Assembly (NCBI GenBank): GCA_002359465.1
Contig: DENA01000007.1
Coordinates: forward strand, 110,195 to 128,111
DNA: 17,917 nucleotides
Direction of reading: 5' to 3'
Source: Ruminococcaceae bacterium UBA2656
Lineage (GTDB): Bacteria; Bacillota; Clostridia; Oscillospirales; Acutalibacteraceae
The position numbers were made by a program, and so were the translations under genes. The notes under the pieces were generated by a model, which ran no database searches, was not told where the DNA came from, and saw nothing but the letters and a program-made list of their open reading frames with translations. Each line of letters starts with the position of its first letter. The first letter of the stretch is position 1. Positions 1 through 6,749 of the stretch are shown here, piece by piece.

Positions 1-954
1 GAGCGCACGGTGCTTCGCCATATGCTCCATAACGCCATTCAGATCTTTTAAGAAATAAATATGGCGCAGCTGGTTCAGCTTATCCGGCCCGATGGTCTGA
101 AACGAATAATGCTCCCTCAGCACGGCAAGGTTGCTTTCGCTCGCTCCCATTGCCGCGATGCCCGCACCTGGAAAAGTGATTTTGCTGGTGGATGCAAAGA
201 AAATGGGCAAATCAATGTTATGGGTTTTTCTGCATTCATGCCACAGATTCAGCAGTGTGTCCGGAGTATCCGTCAGGTCATGGACGCAATAGGCGTTATC
301 CCAGAAAATTTTAAAGTCCTTCGCCGCAGGCTTTAAAGCGGCAAACCGCCGGACCGTTTCATCGGAATAGGTAATTCCGGTGGGGTTGGAATATTTCGGC
401 ACGCACCAGATGCCCTTAATTGCCGCGTCATTCGCAACCAGTTTTTCCACAACATCCATATCAGGGCCGGTTGCAAGCATGGGGACGGCTATCAGTTCAA
501 AGCCAAAATATTCGGTGATGGCAAAATGCCTGTCATAGCCGGGCGAAGGGCATAAAAATTTTATAGCACCCTGTCTGCCCCAGGGTTCGCAGCCCGCAAA
601 CCCATGCGTCATAGCGCAGGATATCGCATCAAACATCATGTTAAGGCTTGAATTTCCGCCGACAATGATATTATGGTCATCCACACCCATCAATTGAGCA
701 AAAAGCTCCCTCAACTCCGGTAAGCCGTCCGGCAGACCGTAATTGCGGCAGTCGTCCTCGGTTGACGAGTGCATATCCGACCCGGAATTCAGAGTATCCA
801 GCATTTTCATGGAAAGCTCCAGCTGGTCCGTCGCCGGCTTTCCGCGCGCCATATTCAGCTTCAGTCCCTGTGCTTTGAATTGATTGTAGCGATTCTGTAA
901 GTCCGCCTCCACTTTTGACAGCTCGGAATCTGACATGGATAAAAATTGCAACAT
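1..954 (-). CDS. Class I aminotransferase (AspAT Ic / Aminotran_MocR-like), 3' end outside window
   Basis: A PLP-dependent fold-type I aminotransferase, probably acting on aspartate or a similar amino acid in the cytoplasm. I translated the minus strand by hand; 318 residues are visible and roughly the last 100 of a family length near 425 lie beyond the edge. Visible motifs are YSNPTG (N190), WDNAY (D219, the residue that contacts the PLP pyridine nitrogen) and STSKITFPGAG, whose K258 should be the Schiff-base lysine. The early MARGKP and NYG.PDG.PELR segments fit the Ic aspartate aminotransferase group (Pfam Aminotran_MocR). An in-frame ATG lies at 960, but AGGGAG (961-966) touches it directly. 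The ATG at 954 sits 6 bases from that site and is preferred. The family call is firm; the substrate is inferred. Confidence 0.85.
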   Translation of the reverse strand, partial: MLQFLSMSDSELSKVEADLQNRYNQFKAQGLKLNMARGKPATDQLELSMKMLDTLNSGSDMHSSTEDDCRNYGLPDGLPELRELFAQLMGVDDHNIIVGGNSSLNMMFDAISCAMTHGFAGCEPWGRQGAIKFLCPSPGYDRHFAITEYFGFELIAVPMLATGPDMDVVEKLVANDAAIKGIWCVPKYSNPTGITYSDETVRRFAALKPAAKDFKIFWDNAYCVHDLTDTPDTLLNLWHECRKTHNIDLPIFFASTSKITFPGAGIAAMGASESNLAVLREHYSFQTIGPDKLNQLRHIYFLKDLNGVMEHMAKHRAL

Positions 955-960
955 GAGCAT

Positions 961-966
961 CTCCCT
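961..966 (-). promoter_or_regulatory. Ribosome binding site deciding the aminotransferase start
   Basis: Minus-strand AGGGAG lies directly against an ATG at 960 and 6 bases from the in-frame ATG at 954. Normal spacing favours 954. Confidence 0.55.
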
Positions 967-1002
967 ATCATAATATGCAAAATTCATATGTAAACTCTTA
1001 TT

Positions 1003-1031
1003 ATTTTAATATAAGCCATGATAAATTGCAA
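1003..1031 (-). promoter_or_regulatory. Candidate sigma-70-type promoter of the aminotransferase gene
   Basis: On the minus strand TTGCAA (1026-1031) is followed after 17 bases by TAAAAT (1003-1008), giving a leader of about 40 bases before the ATG at 954. The surrounding 955-1131 gap is AT-rich and I see no clear terminator behind the hemerythrin gene, so read-through from asnS is also possible. Confidence 0.45.
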
Positions 1032-1131
1032 GTCTAAATTAAAATTCCTGCATTTTCTCATCATTGCTCATTAAATTCGAATCATATCCACATATTTCTG
1101 TATATCTCGTCGGGAAACTGCTCATGATCGC

Positions 1132-1524
1132 TTACTTCAAATACTGAGCAAGTTCGCTGTCCACCTTCTGAATATGATTCAGAAGCCAGTTCATCAGAAA
1201 ATAATTGGTTTTTGACACCACTGCAATAGTGGCGCCTTCTTTCGCAAGTTCACCTTTTAAATCGGCAATTTGTTTCTTAAAATATTCATGCAGCTCTTTA
1301 TGCTCCTTGCATTTTGGGTACGTGCTGCTTCGCTGCAGTTTTTCCTCATCAGAAAAATGCTTGATCGTATAGCCCTCCAGAAATTCCAGCGTTTTAAAGA
1401 TTTCCTCCTTGCCCTTGCCTTGATTGCAGGCGGCAAAGAGTTGGTCTATCCGGTCACACAGTTCCTTGTGTTCACCGTCAATAAGCGGTACACCAATTTT
1501 TAAACTTTCTTTCCACATTGCCAT
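1132..1524 (-). CDS. Bacteriohemerythrin
   Basis: A 130-residue oxygen-binding diiron four-helix protein, likely cytoplasmic, used for O2 sensing, storage or scavenging in an anaerobe. All seven family iron ligands are visible: H19 (DGEHKEL), H56 and E60 (KHFSDEE), H75 and H79 (EHKELH), H117 and D122 (NHIQKVD). The frame stays open upstream to 1650, but that stretch overlaps the end of asnS. The real start is the ATG at 1524, preceded by AAAGGATG at usual spacing; an alternative ATG is two codons inside. It begins 16 bases after the asnS stop and so is probably cotranscribed with it. The physiological role is inferred only from the family. Confidence 0.93.
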   Translation of the reverse strand: MAMWKESLKIGVPLIDGEHKELCDRIDQLFAACNQGKGKEEIFKTLEFLEGYTIKHFSDEEKLQRSSTYPKCKEHKELHEYFKKQIADLKGELAKEGATIAVVSKTNYFLMNWLLNHIQKVDSELAQYLK

Positions 1525-1540
1525 AAAAGACACATCCTTT

Positions 1541-2935
1541 CTAAAATTCCGCAGTTCCGGTTGTGCGCGGGAACGGCAGCACGTCGCGAATATTGGAGAT
1601 TCCCGTAAGGTACATGACCATGCGTTCAAAACCCAGACCGTAGCCGGCATGTTTTGTTCCGCCGTAGCGTCTCAAGTCAAGGTACCACCAATAGTCTTCT
1701 TCGTTCAGATGGAAATCCTTCATACGCTGCTGCAAAACATCCATGCGTTCCTCGCGCTGGCTGCCGCCGATGATTTCACCAATGCCCGGTACAAGCAGGT
1801 CGACCGCCGCCACCGTTTTGCCGTCATCGTTCATACGCATATAAAAGGCTTTGATTTCTTTCGGATAATCGGTTACGAAAACAGGCTTTCCATAGATCTT
1901 CTCCGTTAGATATTTTTCGTGTTCCGTCTGAAGGTCGGTTCCCCATTCAACTTGGTATTCAAACTGATCGTTGTTTTTCTTTAAAATATCAATCGCTTCC
2001 GTATAGGTCAAGCTGGCAAAATCAGAATCAACCACATTTTGCAGACGCTCCACAAGTCCCTTGTCAATAAACTGGTTAAAAAATGCAATATCATCGGGAC
2101 AGGTTTCCATGACATACCGAATAACAAATTTCATCATAGCCTCGGCGAGCTTCATGTCGTCCTTTAAATCGGCAAAAGCAATTTCCGGCTCAATCATCCA
2201 GAACTCGGCCGCATGGCGCTGGGTGTAGGATTTTTCCGCGCGGAAGGTGGGACCGAAGGTGTAAACCTTGCCGAAAGCCATCGCCATACACTCTGCCTCA
2301 AGCTGCCCGGATACCGTCAGCGAGGTGTGCTTCTGAAAAAAATCCTGCGAATAATCCACGGCGCCGCTTTCGGTGCGCGGGAGGTTGTCCGGGTTCAGAG
2401 TCGTTACGCTGAACATCTCCCCCGCTCCCTCGGCGTCGCTGCCGGCAATCAGCGGAGTATGAACATAGACAAAATCATTTTCATGAAAGAACTTGTGAAT
2501 CGCGTACGCGGCCGCGGAACGGACGCGGAACGCCGCGCTGAACGTATTGGTGCGCGGGCGCAGATGGGCAATCGTACGCAGATATTCCAATGAATGGCGC
2601 TTTTTCTGAAGAGGATAATCCGGTGTGGACAGTCCTTCAACATCTATCTGAGCGGCATGAATTTCAAAAGGCTGTTTTGCTTCGGGCGTTACCATTAATT
2701 CGCCCGACACGGTTACTGCCGAACCGACATTCAGTTTTGCTATTTCAGTAAAATTTTGAATTTTTCCGGCCTCAAATACAATTTGAACTCCCTTAAAACA
2801 ACTTCCGTCGTTCAGTTCAATAAAACCAAGTGCTTTGGAATCCCGAATTGTGCGCACCCAGCCGCAGACCGTTACCGTTTTCCCGCTGAACTCCGCTGTT
2901 TTTGAATACAACTCGGTTATTTCAGTCCTTTTCAA
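1541..2935 (-). CDS. asnS: Asparaginyl-tRNA synthetase
   Basis: A class IIb synthetase that charges tRNA-Asn with asparagine in the cytoplasm. The 464 residues match the usual AsnRS length. The N-terminal OB-fold anticodon-binding domain (about residues 15-100, with [10 protein letters not shown]) precedes the class II core. Motif 2 is [16 protein letters not shown] and motif 3 begins at [13 protein letters not shown] (residue 433), followed by the typical DVLPFPRT end. I chose the TTG at 2935 because a perfect AGGAGG (2943-2948) lies 7 bases upstream. The longer open frame to 3034 runs through a palindromic repeat and is not likely translated. The hemerythrin gene follows 16 bases downstream. 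I found no T-box signature in the leader. Confidence 0.96.
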   Translation of the reverse strand: MKRTEITELYSKTAEFSGKTVTVCGWVRTIRDSKALGFIELNDGSCFKGVQIVFEAGKIQNFTEIAKLNVGSAVTVSGELMVTPEAKQPFEIHAAQIDVEGLSTPDYPLQKKRHSLEYLRTIAHLRPRTNTFSAAFRVRSAAAYAIHKFFHENDFVYVHTPLIAGSDAEGAGEMFSVTTLNPDNLPRTESGAVDYSQDFFQKHTSLTVSGQLEAECMAMAFGKVYTFGPTFRAEKSYTQRHAAEFWMIEPEIAFADLKDDMKLAEAMMKFVIRYVMETCPDDIAFFNQFIDKGLVERLQNVVDSDFASLTYTEAIDILKKNNDQFEYQVEWGTDLQTEHEKYLTEKIYGKPVFVTDYPKEIKAFYMRMNDDGKTVAAVDLLVPGIGEIIGGSQREERMDVLQQRMKDFHLNEEDYWWYLDLRRYGGTKHAGYGLGFERMVMYLTGISNIRDVLPFPRTTGTAEF

Positions 2936-2942
2936 TCTGATA

Positions 2943-2948
2943 CCTCCT
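2943..2948 (-). promoter_or_regulatory. Perfect Shine-Dalgarno fixing the TTG start of asnS
   Basis: Minus-strand AGGAGG lies 7 bases upstream of the TTG at 2935. No ATG or GTG nearby has comparable support, so the non-ATG start is convincing. The upstream palindromic repeat begins only 8 bases beyond this site. Confidence 0.8.
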
Positions 2949-2956
2949 AAATATTG

Positions 2957-3053
2957 TAGCAATTTCCAATAAGAACTGGAAAAACGGATGCTATCTCCCC
3001 TCCGAGACGGGTGAGATAGCGAAATCCCTTTCACTGCATTTGGGGAATTGCTA
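2957..3053. repeat. 97-bp imperfect palindromic element, copy A (MITE/REP-like)
   Basis: The ends TAGCAATT (2957-2964) and AATTGCTA (3046-3053) pair perfectly, and the pairing extends inward through TCCAA and TTGGGG with a small bulge. A second hairpin sits in the centre: GCTATCTC (2990-2997) pairs with GAGATAGC (3013-3020). Copy B at 10785-10848 shares both flanks: CCAATAAGAACTGGAAAA matches the CCAAATAAGAATTGGAAAA type, and CACTGCATTT matches CACTGTATTT. Their centres differ. Copy A lies entirely in the presumed 5' leader of asnS. If the outer TA on each side is a duplicated target, it resembles TA-inserting elements, but copy B lacks it. Confidence 0.7.
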
Positions 3054-3075
3054 TGACAACTTAAAGTATATTTAT

Positions 3076-3104
3076 ATTATAACACTAACATACGCTGCGC
3101 AATA
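3076..3104 (-). promoter_or_regulatory. Weak candidate promoter of asnS
   Basis: A perfect minus-strand TATAAT lies at 3076-3081. The position 17 bases upstream reads TATTGC, and an alternative TTGCGC has only a 15-base spacer, so the -35 is poor. It would give an asnS leader of about 130 bases containing the palindromic repeat. Confidence 0.4.
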
Positions 3105-3126
3105 CCAAAATACAGGAATTTCTTCA

Positions 3127-3148
3127 AAATTACAAATATCTGTAATTT
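3127..3148. repeat. 8-bp inverted repeat between divergent promoters
   Basis: AAATTACA (3127-3134) and TGTAATTT (3141-3148) form a perfect dyad around a 6-base centre. It lies just upstream of the -35 of the tRNA-Ser promoter and upstream of the likely asnS promoter. It could be an operator, but AT-rich dyads are common and no protein is assigned. Confidence 0.35.
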
Positions 3149-3153
3149 AGGTC

Positions 3154-3182
3154 TTGATTTTTGGCGAAACATTCGATATAAT
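3154..3182 (+). promoter_or_regulatory. Sigma-70-type promoter of the tRNA-Ser gene
   Basis: TTGATT (3154-3159), a 17-base spacer and a perfect TATAAT (3177-3182) put transcription start near 3189, about 33 bases before the mature tRNA end. Confidence 0.75.
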
Positions 3183-3221
3183 ATCATAGTTGCCTGATGA
3201 CAGGCCCCGCAGTTGCCATTT

Positions 3222-3307
3222 GGAGAGGTATTCTAATGGTAAGGAGCCACATTGGAAATGTGGTGTGCCGCAAGGCATTGTGCGTTCGAGTCGCATCCTC
3301 TCCGCCA
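3222..3307 (+). tRNA. tRNA-Ser (anticodon GGA)
   Basis: An 86-base class II tRNA with encoded CCA. The acceptor stem GGAGAGG pairs with CCTCTCC, followed by discriminator G and CCA (3305-3307). The anticodon stem CCACA/TGTGG closes the loop TTGGAAA, with GGA at 3254-3256. The long variable arm TGCC-GCAA-GGCA is diagnostic for serine-type tRNAs, and the T arm GTGCG-TTCGAGT-CGCAT is standard. The D arm is short, with a 3-bp stem TTC/GGA and loop TAATGGTAA, and T rather than the usual G at position 10. It should read UCC and UCU codons. It has its own promoter and terminator. Confidence 0.93.
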
Positions 3308-3343
3308 AAAAGCAGCACCCGCTTTTGCAGGTGCTGCTTTTTT
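3307..3343 (+). terminator. Rho-independent terminator of the tRNA-Ser gene
   Basis: AGCAGCACC (3311-3319) pairs perfectly with GGTGCTGCT (3330-3338) and is followed by a T run. The A run before the stem allows the structure to extend and partly act on the other strand. Confidence 0.88.
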
Positions 3344-3395
3344 ATTTTCAGGTCGGCGGACATTCCAATAATAACACTGTGGAAAGGACTCGGAA

Positions 3396-4106
3396 ATGGA
3401 CCTTATGGATAGAAAGCAGGCTGTTCAATATTTGGCAAGAGATTCCCTCCTTCATATAGATATGATGGAAATCATCAAAAGAGGAAATACCGAAATACTC
3501 CAGGCAAGCGACCGGGGCGTTCTGGTCTTCAACACGGCATGCGGTACCTATATGATGAGTGCGGAAGATGAAAAAGCAGCGGACAGAATGCTGTCCACCG
3601 TAAAACAGGCTGATCTGTTTGTCGCACATCAAAATTTTTATACAGAGGCTGTCCAAAAGCGATTTACGCTTGATAATAAAATATCGTGTTATCAGGCAGC
3701 CTATTTACATAAGGAGCCGCTTCCCGTACCGGAATCCACGGCTGTCATCCGGAAGCTGGACGAATCTTACCTGCCTTTTGTATGGGAGCATTACTCTCAT
3801 GCGGACGACAAAGAGTATCTGCGCGAACGTTTAAAATCAGGCTGGATGTTCGGTGCGTTTGTGGAGGATACGCCTGCCGGATTTATCGGCACCCACGCGG
3901 AAGGCTCCATGGGTCTTCTGGAAGTGCTGCCGGAATATCGCCGTCAAGGGATTGCCGCCGCACTGGAAACCTTTCTTGCCAATCGCTTTCTTGCCGCCGG
4001 GTACGTTCCGTTTGCTCAAATCATAACCGGTAATATGGAATCATTGAAGCTGCATCAAAAGCTGAACTTTTCAATCTCGGAACAAACCGTATGCTGGCTG
4101 ACGTAA
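3396..4106 (+). CDS. GNAT-family N-acetyltransferase
   Basis: A 236-residue cytoplasmic acetyltransferase of the GCN5-related family; the acceptor is unknown. The C-terminal half carries the acetyl-CoA binding motif EVLPEYRRQGIAAALE (about residues 176-191), with the R/Q-x-x-G-x-A turn that holds the pyrophosphate. A later GNMESLKLHQKLNF segment is typical of motif B. The first 115 residues form a separate N-terminal part without a motif I recognise, as in two-lobed GNAT proteins. The ATG at 3396 has AAAGGA 7 bases upstream. No separate promoter is obvious after the tRNA terminator. A permease gene follows after 73 bases on the same strand, so the two may be cotranscribed. Confidence 0.85.
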   Translation: MDLMDRKQAVQYLARDSLLHIDMMEIIKRGNTEILQASDRGVLVFNTACGTYMMSAEDEKAADRMLSTVKQADLFVAHQNFYTEAVQKRFTLDNKISCYQAAYLHKEPLPVPESTAVIRKLDESYLPFVWEHYSHADDKEYLRERLKSGWMFGAFVEDTPAGFIGTHAEGSMGLLEVLPEYRRQGIAAALETFLANRFLAAGYVPFAQIITGNMESLKLHQKLNFSISEQTVCWLT

Positions 4107-4179
4107 AAAAGCGCATAGGGAAAATTTTTCAATCATTCTCTCAATTCATGAAACAGCGAATAAAAAGGAGCATCTCTTC

Positions 4180-4953
4180 ATGACCGTTTATCAGCAAATT
4201 CTCATCGCCTGCCCCCTTGTATTTCTGGCAAGTTTTGTAGATGCAGTCGCAGGCGGCGGCGGGCTGATATCGCTTCCAGCCTACTACCTTACCGGCATGA
4301 CACCCCATATAGCCATCGGTTCCAACAAATTTTCATCCTGTATCGGCACAATGTTTTCTGCAGGCCGGTTTTTAAAGGACGGCAGCTTCAATATGCGCGT
4401 CGCACTGATTTCTGTAGGCTGTGCTCTTGTAGGCTCTTACGCCGGTGCAAGGCTGACGCTTATTCTTGACGATCATTTCCTTCGTGTTGCAATGCTGATT
4501 CTACTTCCCCTTGCTGCTGCAGTCATTTTATTTTCCAGAAAAAAAGGCAACCCGGATATCAGCACCTTTAACACTGTACCCGCGCGGCGTGCGGTCATCC
4601 TTTCCGCTGCCATCGGACTGTCACTCGGCATGTACGACGGCTTTTTCGGACCGGGTACCGGAACTTTTCTGATTATCGCTTTCACCGCTTTTCTCGGATT
4701 TGACTACAAAACAGCCTGCGGCAATACAAAAGCAGTAAACCTCGCGTCCAATGTGGCCGCGCTCGTCACTTTCATAGCCGCAGGCAAGATTCAATATGAC
4801 GTTGCAATTCCCGCGGCGGTCTGCTCCGTCGCCGGGCACTGGATCGGTTCCGGCTTGGCTATTAAAAAAGGGGCCCGCTTCATCCGCCCCGTCATGATTT
4901 TTGTACTCGTCCTCCTGTTCTCCAAGGTAGCGTGGGACATGCTGGTCAGATAA
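4180..4953 (+). CDS. TauE/SafE-family membrane permease
   Basis: A 257-residue integral membrane protein with about eight hydrophobic segments, matching the sulfite exporter TauE/SafE family (DUF81). The N-terminal repeat has FVDAVAGGGGLISLPAYYLTG and SNKFSS. The C-terminal repeat has YDGFFGPGTGTFLI and the internally repeated GNTKAVNLASN. Family members move small organosulfur or organic anions or related solutes; the substrate here cannot be read from sequence. The ATG at 4180 is preceded by AAGGAG at good spacing. It lies downstream of the GNAT gene, with a hairpin terminator about 40 bases after its stop. Confidence 0.9.
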   Translation: MTVYQQILIACPLVFLASFVDAVAGGGGLISLPAYYLTGMTPHIAIGSNKFSSCIGTMFSAGRFLKDGSFNMRVALISVGCALVGSYAGARLTLILDDHFLRVAMLILLPLAAAVILFSRKKGNPDISTFNTVPARRAVILSAAIGLSLGMYDGFFGPGTGTFLIIAFTAFLGFDYKTACGNTKAVNLASNVAALVTFIAAGKIQYDVAIPAAVCSVAGHWIGSGLAIKKGARFIRPVMIFVLVLLFSKVAWDMLVR

Positions 4954-4992
4954 TTCCGATATCCTGTTGTAACCGTCCAGTTAAAAATATAC

Positions 4993-5029
4993 GGCCTCCA
5001 ACCATTGATTGACAACGGTTGGAGGTCGC
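4993..5029 (+). terminator. Hairpin terminator after the permease gene
   Basis: CCTCCAACC (4995-5003) pairs perfectly with GGTTGGAGG (5017-5025) across a 13-base loop. The following TCGCTTT is a weak T tract, so efficiency is uncertain. Confidence 0.6.
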
Positions 5030-5088
5030 TTTAACATCCGAAAAAATATCCGAATTTGAAATAAAGCCGCCTGAAGCGTTCCAAAATG

Positions 5089-5117
5089 TTGATGAACCAT
5101 AAAACATTTGATATAAT
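5089..5117 (+). promoter_or_regulatory. Sigma-70-type promoter of the polyphosphate operon
   Basis: TTGATG (5089-5094), a 17-base spacer and a perfect TATAAT (5112-5117) place the start of transcription near 5124, leaving a short leader before the PPX-like gene. Confidence 0.75.
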
Positions 5118-5151
5118 CATTCTATAAAAATCAGCATTGGTGGTGTCCGTT

Positions 5152-6717
5152 TTGAACAGAAAAAAGAACAACCGGGTTGCAGCCGTAATTGATATTGGTT
5201 CCAATATGCTGAAGATGAGAATATCCCAACTGAAAAAGGGAGAAATTGTCGACCTTGATATTTTGGAATACCCCCTGAGCCTTGGCCACGAGGTATTTAC
5301 GGAAGGAAAAATAAGGTTTGAAAGCCTGCGTGAGCTTTCTGGTGTGCTGCACGGCTATTCCTCCATTATGGGCGAATACGGCGTCGACCAGTGCAGGGTC
5401 GTGGCAACCACGGCATTCAGAGATGCTAAAAACCGCTCGTACGTCATCGACCAGCTGAAAATTCAAAATGATATGACGGTTCAGGTTCTGGAAGACGATC
5501 AGGAAAAAACGCTGATTTATTCCGAAATTCTGAACTCTCTGAATAAAATGGAAAACAAAAAAAGTGAAAATGCGCTGATCTCCTATATTGGCGCGGGGAC
5601 AATCGGATTTTCCGTTTATAACGGAAAACATATGATTTTCTCCCAAAATATACCGATGGGTGCGTTAAAGCTGCACGACATGCTGGGAAATATTCAGGAG
5701 CTGACTGAAGATTTTTACACCGTTGTGGAGGAATACCTGAATTCAATCATCGGCCATATCAGCATCCCTCTAAATAAGGGAACCGTCTCCAACCTGATTC
5801 TGACCGGAAATGAAATTCAGCTGATTGCAAGAATCTGCGGCGTGGAACCTGTCAACGACAGCTATACCATTCCCGCACAGATGCTTACAAAGCTGTTCAA
5901 ACAGATTCGCTCCATGTCGCAGGAAAAAATCAGCATCCAATACGGAATTAACGAAGAAACCGCGGAGCTGCTGTATTCCGCTCTGGCGATCTATATCTGT
6001 CTGATTGACTTTACCACTTCGGATGATATCATTGCCCCCAAGGTGGAACTTTGGGACGCGCTGATGCGCCAGATGCTCATTCCGAAAAGCGGAGACGAAT
6101 ATTTTGAGCATGTCAGGGAAAACGCAATTTCCTGCGCGCAGGAAATTGCCAAAACCTATAACTGTAATCAAAAGCACTCGGATAATATCCGAAAATTCGC
6201 GTGCCGCATTTTTGATAAAATGAAAGGTGCCCACGGCCTTGACCACAGGAAAAGACTGCTTTTGGAACTGGCGGCCATCCTGCACGACAGCGGGCACTAT
6301 GTAACTGCCAAGCAGCACCTGTTAAGCGCATTTGACCTGATTAAGGATATTGACGTTTACGGAATGACCGATGACGAAATGCTGATTACGGCGTATGTCT
6401 CGCGTTACAACGAATACGACGTACCGAATTACGACGATGTGGAATTCATCCGCATCAGCGACAAAAACAGGCTGATTGTATCGAAACTGGTAGCCATTTT
6501 CAGGCTTGCAAACGCGCTGGATAAATCGCAGAAGCAGAAGCTGAAAGATATCAAGGTTAAGCTTGAAAACGACAAACTGCTGATTACGGCGGAAAGCAAC
6601 GACAACGTATATCTTGAAAGATGGGCGTTTGACCAATGCGCCCCGTTTTTTAAAGAGGTTTTCGGATATAATCCGGTTCTTACGGTCAAGTCGTCCTATA
6701 GTAAATTAGCAAATTAA
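5152..6717 (+). CDS. PPX/GppA-HD family phosphatase-like protein, divergent active site
   Basis: A 521-residue cytoplasmic protein of the exopolyphosphatase/pppGpp phosphatase family: N-terminal ASKHA-type PPX domain (residues 1 to about 300) and C-terminal HD domain (H361, H378-D379, H382, with LANALD later). The family would trim polyphosphate or pppGpp. The first motif AAVIDIGSNMLKMRI is close to normal. The catalytic-Glu motif, usually G-x-E-E-A, reads EDDQEKT (residues 114-120). The second phosphate loop, usually DIGGGS, reads YIGAGT (Y145). Activity may be altered or lost. The start is uncertain: TTG at 5152 has GGTGGTG six bases upstream, whereas an in-frame TTG at 5137 has no binding site. 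A perfect 26-bp palindrome lies inside the gene. ppk follows after about 30 bases. Confidence 0.85.
   Translation: MNRKKNNRVAAVIDIGSNMLKMRISQLKKGEIVDLDILEYPLSLGHEVFTEGKIRFESLRELSGVLHGYSSIMGEYGVDQCRVVATTAFRDAKNRSYVIDQLKIQNDMTVQVLEDDQEKTLIYSEILNSLNKMENKKSENALISYIGAGTIGFSVYNGKHMIFSQNIPMGALKLHDMLGNIQELTEDFYTVVEEYLNSIIGHISIPLNKGTVSNLILTGNEIQLIARICGVEPVNDSYTIPAQMLTKLFKQIRSMSQEKISIQYGINEETAELLYSALAIYICLIDFTTSDDIIAPKVELWDALMRQMLIPKSGDEYFEHVRENAISCAQEIAKTYNCNQKHSDNIRKFACRIFDKMKGAHGLDHRKRLLLELAAILHDSGHYVTAKQHLLSAFDLIKDIDVYGMTDDEMLITAYVSRYNEYDVPNYDDVEFIRISDKNRLIVSKLVAIFRLANALDKSQKQKLKDIKVKLENDKLLITAESNDNVYLERWAFDQCAPFFKEVFGYNPVLTVKSSYSKLAN
6124..6149. repeat. Perfect 26-bp palindrome inside the PPX-like gene
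   Basis: The half-site GCAATTTCCTGCG (6124-6136) is followed without spacer by its exact complement (6137-6149). It encodes residues near 325-333, before the HD domain. Its outer GCAATTTCC equals the end sequence of the palindromic element copy A, although no other part matches. Confidence 0.8.
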
Positions 6718-6749
6718 GGCGTTAATATAAAAAAGGCTGTGTGGTTAGA

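Noticed and set aside
61..336. 91-residue open frame on the plus strand
   Set aside because: It lies opposite the aminotransferase, whose motifs and PLP lysine are convincing; no ribosome site.
1525..1650. N-terminal extension of the hemerythrin protein
   Set aside because: These codons overlap the end of asnS and have no ribosome site; the conserved fold starts at MWKESLKIGV.
2936..3034. N-terminal extension of AsnRS
   Set aside because: It would translate through the palindromic element; the TTG at 2935 with AGGAGG gives the normal family length.
2936..3068. T-box riboswitch in the asnS leader
   Set aside because: Aminoacyl-tRNA synthetase genes of Firmicutes often have one, but I could not find the conserved T-box core or an antiterminator/terminator pair; the structure here matches the repeat at 10785-10848 instead.
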